From NCBI RefSeq assembly GCF_045635475.1, contig NZ_JBJGXI010000025.1:10725-74724 (forward strand): a stretch of DNA of 64,000 nucleotides. The letters are read 5' to 3'. The notes beneath the pieces are model-generated. The model worked only from the letters and a program-made list of their open reading frames with translations, ran no database searches and had not been told where the DNA came from. Positions 52,405 to 61,542 of this stretch are shown here, piece by piece. This DNA is from JBJGXI01 sp045635475. Lineage in GTDB: Bacteria; Bacillota; Bacilli; Bacillales; Amphibacillaceae. The position numbers were made by a program, and so were the translations under genes. Positions within the stretch are counted from its first letter, which is position 1; each line of letters starts with the position of its first letter.

Positions 52405-52624
52405 GTAATCATTCCTTTCAAACAAGTTAACTTTTATCTTAACATAAAACTATAGATTGTAAGCGATTAATTTTAGGCTGAAGAGATGATTGGCTTACAT
52501 TAGTATTTTGGATTTAACTAAATTAGATTAGACAGAAAGTTAGTAAAGTGTTCACATATTTTTCTGTGTAGAAACGTTATAAAATGTGAATAAGTTTACA
52601 ACCTGGTAGAGAGGATCTGGTACT

Positions 52625-53455
52625 ATGAGTTTTTACACACCACAGCAAATTGCTGAATACACCATTAAAGCAGGAAAGAAAAAAGCAAATTTATCGATTT
52701 TAGAATCATCGATACTTGGTTTTCAGGCTGGAGCATTTATCGCATTAGGCTTCCTATTATATATACGTGTAGTTGCAACAATCCCAACAGACTGGGAGAG
52801 TTTCGCTGCCTTTATCGGTGCATCACTTTTCCCAATAGGTTTAATTTTAACATTGTTAGCTGGAGGTGAATTATTAACGGGAAACATGATGGCAGTCCCA
52901 TTATCCCGGTTTGCCAAACAAATTAGTACAAAAAAACTAGCAATTAATATAATGGTCATCACATTAAGCAATTTTTTCGGTGCGGTGTTTGTTGCTTATT
53001 TCTTTGGACATATTGTTGGCTTAACAGAAACCGGTGCGTTTTTAACGACAACAGTGGAAATTGCCGAGCATAAGTTGGAAGCTAGTTTTGTGCAGGCATT
53101 CGTTTCAGGTATTGGTTGCAATTGGCTAGTTGCTTCAGCAGTTTGGTTGTCGTATGGTGCTCAGGATTTTGCTGGTAAGATTCTTGGTATATGGTTCCCT
53201 ACAATGACCTTTGTTGCTATCGGATTTCAGCACATTGTAGCAAATATGTTTGTTATCCCAGCAGCTATTTTCGCAGGTCACTTATCATGGGTCGCTTATT
53301 TACAAAATTTTGTTCCCGTATTTCTGGGGAATGCAGTCGGTGGCAGTTTTTTTATCGCTGGTGCTTATTGGATTGCGTATGTAAGAAAAACAAAACCAGT
53401 TGCGAATAATACTGTTGATGAGTTTCCGTTATCTGTTGTGTCGGAAGGGAAATAA
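52625..53455 (+). CDS. Formate/nitrite transporter family channel
   Basis: This 276-residue FNT-family protein has six membrane helices forming a pentameric anion channel. Family segments are LAGGELLTGNMM (helix 3), LSNFFGAVFVAYFFG, GIGCNWLVASAVWLSYGAQDFAGKI and FQHIVANMF. The last contains the conserved central histidine. Formate, nitrite or hydrosulfide could be the substrate, and no nearby gene decides this. GAGAGGATCTGG precedes the ATG. A weak GC-rich hairpin follows. Confidence 0.93.
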   Translation: MSFYTPQQIAEYTIKAGKKKANLSILESSILGFQAGAFIALGFLLYIRVVATIPTDWESFAAFIGASLFPIGLILTLLAGGELLTGNMMAVPLSRFAKQISTKKLAINIMVITLSNFFGAVFVAYFFGHIVGLTETGAFLTTTVEIAEHKLEASFVQAFVSGIGCNWLVASAVWLSYGAQDFAGKILGIWFPTMTFVAIGFQHIVANMFVIPAAIFAGHLSWVAYLQNFVPVFLGNAVGGSFFIAGAYWIAYVRKTKPVANNTVDEFPLSVVSEGK

Positions 53456-53461
53456 AATAAG

Positions 53462-53481
53462 GAGGCGGACTATGCCGCCTC
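53462..53481 (+). terminator. Short GC-rich hairpin after the FNT gene
   Basis: GAGGCGG and CCGCCTC form a perfect 7-bp stem with a 6-nt loop 6 bp after the stop codon. There is no T run, so it is a weak terminator candidate. Confidence 0.45.
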
Positions 53482-53502
53482 ATGATAAGAAAATTAGTGC
53501 AT

Positions 53503-53704
53503 GTGTCTAGCTCCGAGCGCCAGAAACTAGGCGACTTCACGAATCGCCTTACGATAAGTCATCATCGATTCAAGTTTTATGGAAGGTCGACTAAAGGCGG
53601 ACTTGTCGTCCAAAGTCAACATACCCCTATGCGGGGGCATGATTCCTTTATCTCAGTCGATTCGCTCCAGTCGCTACGTTTCTAAGCGGCGCTCTGCACT
53701 TTTC
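53503..53704. repeat. Hairpin repeat family B, copy 2 (first of tandem)
   Basis: This element runs from GTGTCTAGCTCCGAGCGCC to GCGGCGCTCTGCACTTTTC. Its ends are complementary (GAGCGCC with GGCGCTC, AGAAAC with GTTTCT), so the whole unit can fold back. It is nearly identical to the next copy with a period of 204 bp and about four-fifths identical by eye to the copy at 7366. It is non-coding. Confidence 0.85.
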
Positions 53705-53706
53705 GT

Positions 53707-53909
53707 GTGTCTAGCTCCGAGCGTCGGAAACTAGGCGACTTCACGACTCGCCCTACGATAAGTCATCATCGATTCAAGTTTTATGGAGGGTCGACTAAAA
53801 GCGGACTTGTCGTCCAACGTCGACATACCCCCTATGCGGGGGTATGATTCCTTTATCTCAGTCGATTCGCTCCAGTCGCTACGTTTCTAAGCGGCGCTCT
53901 GCACTTTTC
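53707..53909. repeat. Hairpin repeat family B, copy 3 (second of tandem)
   Basis: This is the second unit of the tandem pair, differing from the first at only some ten positions by eye. Its CTTTTC end overlaps the stop codon of the converging P1 peptidase gene at 53908-53910. Confidence 0.85.
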
Positions 53910-54867
53910 AAATTTGATTATAAGCAGGAATGTTACCGATACTTTCAGCACTATAGACAGCATTTAATATAGCCTGCTCCATTACCTTTGCGGCCATTGC
54001 ACCGATAAGATCAACCGGTAGCTTTGGACCACCAGTCGCTAAAGTGAAAATTGTATCACCATCATACATCGTATGTGCAGGATAAATGGTTCTTGCGAAT
54101 GCGTCATGAGCCATTTGAGATACTTTCGTTGCTTCAACCTTAGATAAAGAAGTATTGATAGCAACTACACCAATCGTAGTATTCGTGCCAGGAAATAGTA
54201 CCTTGTGCGCCGTCTGTTTTAATAAGCTATCACTATCTAGCAGTTGTTCGTTGTTCCGATCGTATGGACCAGCGATCGTTTGACCTGTTGCTGGATTGCG
54301 AATTTCACCGACAGCATTTACTGCAACTAGTGCACCTATCGTAATTTCATCTGATATCTTAATGGAAGCAGTTCCGATACCAGCCTTCATACAATACTCA
54401 AAGCCAGCTAACTTCCCTACAGTTGCTCCGCATCCTGCACCATAGTTACCAGTAGTAATTGGATTTGAAGAAGCGATAGATGCTGCTTGATAACCCATTT
54501 CTAAATCTGGTCTAGTATGTGGGTCCCCAATTGCTAGATCAAATAAAACTGCTGCTGGCACAATTGGTACTCTTGCAACACCAACATCCATCCCTATTTG
54601 CTTTTCTTCAAGATATTTCATTACACCGGAAGCTGCGTCTAAACCGAAGGCACTTCCGCCTGTCAAACAAATCCCATGTACCTTTTCAACTAAATTAATA
54701 GGGTTCAATAAATCTGTCTCTCTTGTACCTGGTGCGGATCCACGGACATCAACACCAGCAATTGCTCCAGCTTCGGTGATAATAACAGAACAACCAGTAA
54801 GTGCTTCCGTGTTCTGTTGTTGTCCAACAAGAATACCGGGAACATCAGTGATTTGACCAGTCGACAT
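53908..54867 (-). CDS. P1 family peptidase (DmpA-like)
   Basis: This 319-residue Ntn-type hydrolase of peptidase family P1/S58 (L-aminopeptidase/D-esterase, DmpA-like) opens with the N-terminal ITDVPGILVGQ. GICLTGGSAFGLDAASGVM and GNYGAGCGATVGKL form the substrate loop. The self-cleavage and nucleophile region is PGTNTTIGVVAIN. The ATG at 54867 follows AAGGAGGATATT; the longer frame start overlaps that site. The natural substrate is unknown. Its stop codon is shared with the edge of a family B repeat. Confidence 0.92.
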   Translation of the reverse strand: MSTGQITDVPGILVGQQQNTEALTGCSVIITEAGAIAGVDVRGSAPGTRETDLLNPINLVEKVHGICLTGGSAFGLDAASGVMKYLEEKQIGMDVGVARVPIVPAAVLFDLAIGDPHTRPDLEMGYQAASIASSNPITTGNYGAGCGATVGKLAGFEYCMKAGIGTASIKISDEITIGALVAVNAVGEIRNPATGQTIAGPYDRNNEQLLDSDSLLKQTAHKVLFPGTNTTIGVVAINTSLSKVEATKVSQMAHDAFARTIYPAHTMYDGDTIFTLATGGPKLPVDLIGAMAAKVMEQAILNAVYSAESIGNIPAYNQI

Positions 54868-54961
54868 AATATCCTCCTTCATTGTGTGTAAACGCTCATA
54901 TACTTTTCTTTATTGTATTTTTGATAGTTTTATTCGTCAATGTAATCGACTCAGTGTTATA

Positions 54962-55026
54962 TTGACTGCAAGAGAAAATTTACTTATAATATGATTATTA
55001 ATAGTAATCAAATTACTTTTAGTAAC
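54962..55026 (+). promoter_or_regulatory. catE-like promoter with overlapping palindromic operators
   Basis: TTGACT (54962-54967) and TATAAT (54985-54990) have the ideal 17-bp spacing. Downstream, AGTAAT-N3-ATTACT (55003-55017) is a perfect palindrome, and ATTACT-N3-AGTAAC (55012-55026) overlaps it with one mismatch. TTAC/GTAA palindromes are typical of DUF24/HxlR-type quinone- or catechol-sensing repressors such as CatR. A repressor bound at +6 to +30 would block elongation. Confidence 0.7.
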
Positions 55027-55055
55027 TTTATTTATATTATTAGGAGGTCGACGCA

Positions 55056-55916
55056 TTGCAATTCCACCAATACCCGCATATGTTTGTGCAGCAGATTGAA
55101 ATCAATGTTCAAGATATTCATCGCTCGCTTGAATTTTATACGAAAGCAATTGGTTTACGTTTATTAGAAAATACCGGTAATAAAGCATCATTTACCGCAG
55201 ATGGAAAAACACCACTAGTTATAATAAAGCAACCAGAAAATGTGAAACCAAAACAAATGCGGACAACAGGTTTATATCACTTTGCATTACTCGTTCCGAA
55301 TCGCAAAGAGCTAGGAAAAGTTATCCAGCATCTGCTGGATATTGGTTATCCACTTCAAGGAGCTTCAGATCACCTAGTCAGTGAAGCACTCTATCTATCA
55401 GATCCAGATGGACATGGTATTGAGATTTATGTTGACCGACCAGTGGATACATGGAAGTGGCAAGATGGAGAAGTGGATATGAACACGGTTCCTATGGATG
55501 TAAAAGCAGCACTAGCAGAAGCAAAACATGAAACATGGAAAGGTCTATCAAGTGAAACGATTATGGGTCATATTCATTTACATGTAGCTGAAATAAAACA
55601 GATTAAGCAGTTTTACTGTGATGTTTTAGGCTTCGATATAGCGAACAGCTTATATGGTGACCAGGCATTATTTCTCTCTTCCGGTGGTTATCACCATCAT
55701 ATTGGTGTGAATACGTGGAACGGAGTGGGTGCAAAAGCTCCAGAAAAAGATAGCGTTGGATTACATGATTTTACAATTGTAATTCCAAATAATGAGAAGA
55801 TGAAAATGATTGAAGCTAATCTAAAGCAGGCTGAAATACCGTTTGAAAATAAAGGTGCATGCCTCATTACGGAAGATCCCTCAGGTAATAAAATACAATT
55901 AACTATTCTAAAATAA
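55056..55916 (+). CDS. catE: VOC family dioxygenase, catechol-2,3-dioxygenase CatE-like
   Basis: This 286-residue protein has two vicinal-oxygen-chelate modules (about 8-128 and 160-284). GLYHFALLVPNR, LSDPDGHGIEIYVDRP and MGHIHLHVAEIKQIKQFYCDVLGFD are typical of CatE-like extradiol dioxygenases that open catechol rings in Bacillaceae. Metal ligands are His in the GHIHLHV and HHHIGVNTW stretches and Glu near the C terminus. The start is TTG after TTAGGAGGT. It stands alone behind a repressible promoter, which fits catechol detoxification. Confidence 0.85.
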   Translation: MQFHQYPHMFVQQIEINVQDIHRSLEFYTKAIGLRLLENTGNKASFTADGKTPLVIIKQPENVKPKQMRTTGLYHFALLVPNRKELGKVIQHLLDIGYPLQGASDHLVSEALYLSDPDGHGIEIYVDRPVDTWKWQDGEVDMNTVPMDVKAALAEAKHETWKGLSSETIMGHIHLHVAEIKQIKQFYCDVLGFDIANSLYGDQALFLSSGGYHHHIGVNTWNGVGAKAPEKDSVGLHDFTIVIPNNEKMKMIEANLKQAEIPFENKGACLITEDPSGNKIQLTILK

Positions 55917-55950
55917 AACTTTAATTAACTGGAATTTCCATATATGATAG

Positions 55951-55992
55951 AGGGACAGACAATAATAGTATTTCACTAGTCTGTCTTTTTAT
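55951..55992 (+). terminator. Terminator of the catE-like gene
   Basis: GACAGAC (55954-55960) and GTCTGTC (55979-55985) form the base of a hairpin, with ATAGT/ACTAG pairing inside, followed by TTTTATTTTT. Confidence 0.75.
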
Positions 55993-56107
55993 TTTTAGAT
56001 AAGTGTAAGGCAGACTGTGATACGGTCAACTCAGAGTCATGTGATTCTTTTTTTAATGAAGTAACTTTTCGCTGTAAGCGCGATCAAAAAAATGGAGGAA
56101 ATCACGT

Positions 56108-57082
56108 ATGGAACTATCAGATGTTAAAAACTTAGTAGACAAAGTTAAGAACAATATACAAAAAGTAATCGTTGGTAAAAGCGAAACGATTGATTTATTA
56201 CTCATAGCATTAATCTCATCAGGTCATGTACTCCTAGAAGATGTTCCTGGTACGGGAAAAACGATGTTAGCCAAAACGATGGCTAAATCATTATCCTGCA
56301 CATTTAAACGCATTCAATTTACACCTGATTTACTGCCAACAGATGTTACGGGTTTAAATTTTTATAACCAACAAAAAGGACAATTTGAATTTCAAGCAGG
56401 TGCAATATTTGCTAATATCGTTTTGGCTGACGAGATTAATAGAGCAACGCCTCGTACGCAATCGAGCTTGCTAGAGAGCATGGAAGAACGCCAAGTGACG
56501 ATTGACGGGGAAACACGACTGTTAAAGCGTCCATTTATGGTTATAGCAACGCAAAATCCAGTTGAGAATCAGGGGACTTTTCCACTCCCAGAAGCACAGT
56601 TAGATCGCTTTCTTATTAAACTTCGACTAGGTTATCCATCTCGGCAAGAAGGGATCGATATTTTAAAGCGGTTTATTGGAAATGATCCATTAGAAATAAT
56701 TACGGAAGTTGTAGATGAAGCTGAAATATTAGCCGCACAAAAAAGTTATTCATCTGTGTTTGTAAGTGACGATATACTGTCCTATATGATGGATATTGTG
56801 GAATCGACAAGATCATCATCAAATATTACCTTGGGAGTCAGCCCACGAGGAAGTCAGGCACTTCTTAAAGCTGTCCAGGCTTATGCTGCCATAAAAGGTA
56901 GAGAATATGTAATTCCAGATGATGTTAAAGCAATGGTACAGCCCGTTTTGGCACATCGTATAGTAGTAAAACAAACGATAGGGATTCAAACAAATCAGGC
57001 AGCAAGGTTGTTAGAAGAACTAGTAAAGGATATAGCCGTTCCTACGGAGTCCGAGTTAGAGAAAGGGTTGCATGGGAAATGA
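56108..57082 (+). CDS. MoxR family AAA ATPase
   Basis: This 324-residue AAA+ ATPase of the MoxR class has Walker A EDVPGTGKT (about 40-48), Walker B VLADEINRA (about 107-115), sensor region ATQNPVENQGTFPLPEAQLDRF and arginine-finger segment. MoxR proteins act with DUF58/VWA partners as chaperones for metalloprotein or envelope assembly. The DUF58 gene overlaps by 4 bp (ATGA), and a DUF4129 membrane protein completes the operon. AATGGAGGAAATC precedes the ATG. Confidence 0.93.
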   Translation: MELSDVKNLVDKVKNNIQKVIVGKSETIDLLLIALISSGHVLLEDVPGTGKTMLAKTMAKSLSCTFKRIQFTPDLLPTDVTGLNFYNQQKGQFEFQAGAIFANIVLADEINRATPRTQSSLLESMEERQVTIDGETRLLKRPFMVIATQNPVENQGTFPLPEAQLDRFLIKLRLGYPSRQEGIDILKRFIGNDPLEIITEVVDEAEILAAQKSYSSVFVSDDILSYMMDIVESTRSSSNITLGVSPRGSQALLKAVQAYAAIKGREYVIPDDVKAMVQPVLAHRIVVKQTIGIQTNQAARLLEELVKDIAVPTESELEKGLHGK

Positions 57083-58209
57083 GTATTCCTTGGTTAATAT
57101 TCATTTTAATTGTCGTGATCATCGGACAAAGCTATGTACTGAATAAATGGGGATTAAGAAGAATTGAATATAAACGCTCATTTGTGCCGGAACCTGTTTT
57201 TGTAGGCGATGAGATCGAAATGGTTGATGAAATTGCAAACAAAAAGTGGTTGCCTATTCTGTGGCTAAGATTGGAATCTAAGCTACATCCAAATCTTCAA
57301 TTTGTCTCTGAACAACAGCAACAAGAGATTCAAGATGAGACATTTCATCGTACACTTTTTACAATGATGCCGTTTCAAAGAATTAAGAGGCGACAGAAGC
57401 TTGTATGCAAGAAACGAGGCTATTATCGTTTTGAATCCGTATCGATGACGACTGGCGATGTGTTTGGCTATTCACAATCCTTTCAACATTTCGATGCTAT
57501 CGTTGAGTTAACAGTATATCCAAAGATTGTATCTATTGATGATATCCCTTTGCCTTCACATAGCTGGCTCGGTGATTTGCTCGTTAAAAGATGGATTATC
57601 GAAGATCCTTTTCTTGTAACGGGTGTCCGCGAATATGTTCGAGGAGATGCACTTAATACGATTAATTGGAAAGCAACAGCACGAGCAGGTAATTTTCAAG
57701 TAAATCAAAAGGGTCATACATCTGATCATCAACTTCTGATATATGTAAATTTTGACCAAACAGATGATATTTGGTTACCAATTGCTGATCAAGAATTAGT
57801 GGAGCAAGGACTTAGCTATGCTGCCTCAATTGCTAATTTTGCTTTAGCTAAAGGTATTTCCACGGGATTTGGAAGTAATAGTTATTTAGTAGAACCATTT
57901 GGGAAATTTCAACGCATACAACCATCGACTAGAACTGCTTCAAATTTTGGAAACAATCAACTAACTTACATATTAGACACAATGGCTAAATTGAAAATGG
58001 ATAGAAGTATGAGTTTTGAGCAGTTCTTACAAGAAGATTTAAATCGCAATCTTACAAATACAGACATAATAATTATTACATCGATGACGACACAGAAAAT
58101 GGAAGCGCGTATACAAGAATTAAAAGCAAATGGAAATGCAGTTGAAATGGTATGGGTCCATGCTGATTATCAGAATCAACATAAAGAAGGTGACAATCAT
58201 GCAGTTTAA
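57079..58209 (+). CDS. DUF58 domain-containing protein
   Basis: This 376-residue protein has one N-terminal membrane helix (about 4-22), a beta-rich segment, and a DUF58 domain with the conserved VREYVRGDALNTINWKATARAG (about 190-210), followed by a VWA-like fold. It is the partner of MoxR in the typical MoxR-DUF58-transglutaminase operon. The start overlaps the moxR stop by 4 bp, and the following membrane protein overlaps its end by 11 bp. Confidence 0.9.
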   Translation: MSIPWLIFILIVVIIGQSYVLNKWGLRRIEYKRSFVPEPVFVGDEIEMVDEIANKKWLPILWLRLESKLHPNLQFVSEQQQQEIQDETFHRTLFTMMPFQRIKRRQKLVCKKRGYYRFESVSMTTGDVFGYSQSFQHFDAIVELTVYPKIVSIDDIPLPSHSWLGDLLVKRWIIEDPFLVTGVREYVRGDALNTINWKATARAGNFQVNQKGHTSDHQLLIYVNFDQTDDIWLPIADQELVEQGLSYAASIANFALAKGISTGFGSNSYLVEPFGKFQRIQPSTRTASNFGNNQLTYILDTMAKLKMDRSMSFEQFLQEDLNRNLTNTDIIIITSMTTQKMEARIQELKANGNAVEMVWVHADYQNQHKEGDNHAV

Positions 58210-59533
58210 AGAGGTCTGTTTGAAGAACTTTCAGGGCATGGTTGAGTATTTGATTGTTTTTCCCATTGTTTTACTTATTGGAGTATTCTTATTGCCGGCA
58301 TCGTATTTATATAGTTTTTTATTCATTGTTCCCATATATTTTCTGGCGGGTCTATTATTCAGACGCCTCGTAACATATCAAAAAAGGTTTGTATCTGTAT
58401 TTTATTGTTTCATCATCAGTCTCCCATTACTAGTTATTTATCATGAAACAATCATAGCAATGGTTATTTTCTTACTATTGGGCCTGCTGTCCTGCTATAG
58501 AGGGATTATGCATGGTGAGAAGAGTTGGCATGAGATATTTCCCGTTAGTTACTTATGGGGCGGGGGATTGTCTGTATATTTTATTAGTTATTTCTTATAT
58601 CAACATGTAGAAGCACTGTTTCCATATCGTCAATGGATTAACTGGTTCGGAATAATTGTGATTGTTGTTATTTTGTTTGTTTCCAATTCTACACATCTAA
58701 AAGCAGCAACACTATCGAAGAAAAACAATCCTGTATTAGCTACTGTACTAAAAAGACACAATCAAATGTATATAATATGGACGATAACAGTTGCTGTAAT
58801 AATCACAAATTTTGTTGCTGTTCAAGCTCTATTTATCAACGTGATCCGTTTTATATTGAGTTTAATTATTGCATTTTTTTCTTTGTTTTCCTCTGATGGC
58901 CAAACGGAGCAAGAGCAATCAACACAAACACCAATGATACTTCCTGGAGAAGAACAGCAAGAGCCATCCTTACTATGGATATGGGTAGAAAGAATTTTTA
59001 TGGCATTGATTGTAGTTGCGGTCGTTGGAGTAGTAATTATGCTATTGGTGAAATTATTTAAGAAGTTCCGTCACAGTCTACAAAGATTGTTACAGACGAT
59101 TAAAGAGTTCTTGAATAAATGGTTTAATATCTCAAACCAACAAGAAGTTGCGAAATCGTATACTGATGAGAAAGAAAGTCTTTTTGATTGGTATGAATGG
59201 CGAAAGCAAAGTAAGCATAGTGTTAAAAAGTTCTTGTCAAAATTAACACCACAACGAATAAAGTGGAATAGTCTTTCAGATCAAGAGAAGGTGCGGTATT
59301 TATACCGAGAATTAATAGTAGAACAAACGAAACGAGGTTATCAATACAGAAGGAGTAATACTGTTCATGAAACTGTTAGTGAATTAGGTCAACATATGCT
59401 AGCTGAAAATGAATTTCTTCGTGAGTTAGAAGACTGTTATCACAAAGTGAGGTATGGAGAGGGAGATGTTGATGATATCTCGAGTTTATTGTCAACATAT
59501 AAAAGGCTAAGTACGAACAAGAGGAAGGGTTAG
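58199..59533 (+). CDS. DUF4129-type membrane protein without transglutaminase domain
   Basis: This 444-residue protein has about eight or nine membrane helices (to about residue 295), with an acidic Gln/Glu-rich loop at about 240-260. A cytoplasmic C-terminal region (about 330-440) has LYRELIVEQTKRGYQYRRSNTVHETVSEL, which matches the DUF4129 domain. In most such operons (YebA/TgpA type) the third protein is about 700 residues and has an external transglutaminase core. None is seen here: there is no G-x-C or W-x-E motif. The ATG at 58199 follows AAGAAGGTGA. Confidence 0.75.
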   Translation: MQFKEVCLKNFQGMVEYLIVFPIVLLIGVFLLPASYLYSFLFIVPIYFLAGLLFRRLVTYQKRFVSVFYCFIISLPLLVIYHETIIAMVIFLLLGLLSCYRGIMHGEKSWHEIFPVSYLWGGGLSVYFISYFLYQHVEALFPYRQWINWFGIIVIVVILFVSNSTHLKAATLSKKNNPVLATVLKRHNQMYIIWTITVAVIITNFVAVQALFINVIRFILSLIIAFFSLFSSDGQTEQEQSTQTPMILPGEEQQEPSLLWIWVERIFMALIVVAVVGVVIMLLVKLFKKFRHSLQRLLQTIKEFLNKWFNISNQQEVAKSYTDEKESLFDWYEWRKQSKHSVKKFLSKLTPQRIKWNSLSDQEKVRYLYRELIVEQTKRGYQYRRSNTVHETVSELGQHMLAENEFLRELEDCYHKVRYGEGDVDDISSLLSTYKRLSTNKRKG

Positions 59534-59606
59534 CCCTTTCTCTATCTGTGTATCAGTCTATAAGTTTCTCAGTCAGAGCATACTTAGTTCGACAAATTGA
59601 CATACT

Positions 59607-59849
59607 TCATTCTATTAAATGCAGTGCAAACCTAGCAGTCGGTATTGCCTCGTGCGGACCGATTTCCTCTTCTATCTCGCTAGTATCTGGTAGATTTTCA
59701 AACATAACATATAATTCAAGCTCGTCTAAATTAACGAGATAATAATGATACTCAGCATCCACATCTTCATCATAGATTAACGCAAAAACTCTTCCGTCAT
59801 CAGCAATGAAAAATTTCTGGTGTTTCTTCCGATTATCTATAAAAAACAT
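59607..59849 (-). CDS. Hypothetical acidic protein
   Basis: This is a soluble, acidic 80-residue protein (FADDGRV-like start IADDGRVFALIYDEDVDAEYHYYLVNLDELELYV, then EIEEEIGPHEA). It looks like a small single-domain beta protein, but I do not recognise the family. The ATG at 59849 is 6 nt from GAGGTGA; a GTG two codons upstream touches that site. It is a single gene, converging with the DUF4129 gene. Confidence 0.65.
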   Translation of the reverse strand: MFFIDNRKKHQKFFIADDGRVFALIYDEDVDAEYHYYLVNLDELELYVMFENLPDTSEIEEEIGPHEAIPTARFALHLIE

Positions 59850-60078
59850 ATACACTCACCTCTATTAAAATGTATTAAAGTATATGCCGGATTTAGTAGA
59901 AATATACCATCAGAGGAAGTTGAAATGATAGTGTTTTCTTTGGTTAATTTCTTATATTCAGCTTTAAATCAAAAATAGGAGGTAAAATTAGCCAAAGTAT
60001 CGTATAATATAGTTAATATTCTGTAAATTTTAAATAGAATGAATATTAAACGAAGAGAATTAAAAGGGGGATTAGACA

Positions 60079-61524
60079 TTGTTTGATACGTATGAATTGG
60101 AAGGATTTTTTGATGAGATGTTTGAAGATTTAAAACATCCGCACACACATTGTCAGTCCTTTTATGAAAAACTAACGAGTTTAAAAGTGGCGGATTTAAA
60201 GGCTAGGCATGATTTAGCGCAACAAGACTTTCTAAGGCAAGGAATTACGTTTACGGTTTACAGTGACAATCAAGGAACAGAACGAACGATGCCTTTTGAT
60301 TTTGTTCCCAAAATTATACCTTCTAAAGATTGGGATGATCTTGAAAAAGGTTTAAAGCAGCGCTTTGAGGCTCTAAATGCATTTTTAGATGATGTATATC
60401 ACGATCAACAAATCCTAAAGGATGGTATTATTCCGCGGGATTTAATTGTAAACTGTCCGCACTTTCTTCACCAAGTTTCAGGTATCGATGTACCGCGAAA
60501 GCAGCATATTTTTATTGCTGGAATCGATTTAATTCGAGATAAGGATGGTGAATATAGGGTCTTAGAAGATAACCTGCGAAATCCTTCGGGTCTTTCTTAT
60601 GTGTTTCAAAACAGATATGTAATGAGAAAGGTTTATCCAGAATTCTTTTTTGATTATTCGGTACGGTCACTAGAACAACAATTTTCTCATTTACACGGTG
60701 CGATGGCGTCTCTTGCCCCGCCACAGTCTAAAAATCCTACAATTGTTCTTCTTACACCAGGTATATTTAACTCTGCATATTATGATCATTCCTTTCTTGC
60801 TCAGCAAACAGGAATTGAACTTGTAGAGGGGCGCGATCTTGTAGTTAAAAACAGACACGTTTATATGAAAACGACACGTGGACTTCAAAAAGTCGATGTA
60901 CTTTATCGTAGAATAGACGATGAATTTTTGGATCCTTTGGAATTTCGCGAGGATTCGTTATTAGGAGTGCCAGGATTAATTGATGTATACCGGTCGGGAA
61001 ACGTATCGATATTAAATGGAATTGGGAATGGTGTTGCAGATGATAAAGCTGTATACCATTATGTACCAGATATGATTCGCTACTATTTAAACGAAGAACC
61101 ACTCATTAAAAATGTAGAAACCTATTTACTCAGAGATCCTAAACAACTTGCGTATGTGTTAGACCACCTATCAGAGCTTGTTGTGAAGCAAACAAATGCT
61201 TCAGGTGGATATAATATGTTAATTGGTCCTCATGCAACGAAGCAAGAAATTGAAGCGTATAGAAAACAAATAGTAGCAAATCCTGCTGATTATATTGCCC
61301 AGCCTACGATGAAGCTTTCTCGGTTAGCGACCTTTAAAGGGGAACAATTTGCTCCTTGTCATGTTGACTTGCGTGTATATATCTTCGGTGGTGAAGATAC
61401 GCATGTATTCCCGGGTGGACTATCCCGGGTTGCTTTGAAGGAAGGCTCCTTAGTTGTTAATTCATCACAGGGTGGAGGGGCAAAAGATACATGGGTCTTA
61501 GAAAATATACAATCACAAGATTAG
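60079..61524 (+). CDS. Circularly permuted type 2 ATP-grasp protein
   Basis: This 481-residue protein of the CP_ATPgrasp family (DUF404/DUF407) is predicted to ligate an amine and a carboxylate with ATP. Family segments are LVNCPHFLHQVSGIDVP (as IVNCPHFLHQVSGIDVP), RVLEDNLRNPSGLSYV, VDVLYRRIDDEFLDPL, VVKQTNASGGYNMLIG and the C-terminal PGGLSRVAL...SSQGGGAKDTWVL. The start is TTG after AAAAGGGGG. It leads an operon with the alpha-E and transglutaminase genes; this trio is widespread in bacteria, and its product, probably a peptide, is not known. Confidence 0.92.
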   Translation: MFDTYELEGFFDEMFEDLKHPHTHCQSFYEKLTSLKVADLKARHDLAQQDFLRQGITFTVYSDNQGTERTMPFDFVPKIIPSKDWDDLEKGLKQRFEALNAFLDDVYHDQQILKDGIIPRDLIVNCPHFLHQVSGIDVPRKQHIFIAGIDLIRDKDGEYRVLEDNLRNPSGLSYVFQNRYVMRKVYPEFFFDYSVRSLEQQFSHLHGAMASLAPPQSKNPTIVLLTPGIFNSAYYDHSFLAQQTGIELVEGRDLVVKNRHVYMKTTRGLQKVDVLYRRIDDEFLDPLEFREDSLLGVPGLIDVYRSGNVSILNGIGNGVADDKAVYHYVPDMIRYYLNEEPLIKNVETYLLRDPKQLAYVLDHLSELVVKQTNASGGYNMLIGPHATKQEIEAYRKQIVANPADYIAQPTMKLSRLATFKGEQFAPCHVDLRVYIFGGEDTHVFPGGLSRVALKEGSLVVNSSQGGGAKDTWVLENIQSQD

Positions 61525-61542
61525 CAGAAAGGGGATGTAGGT

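Noticed and set aside
56032..56055. Small hairpin GAGTCA/TGATTC followed by seven T before moxR.
   Set aside because: The stem is only six pairs with a two-base loop, and a clear catE terminator already lies upstream, so it is not called as a terminator.
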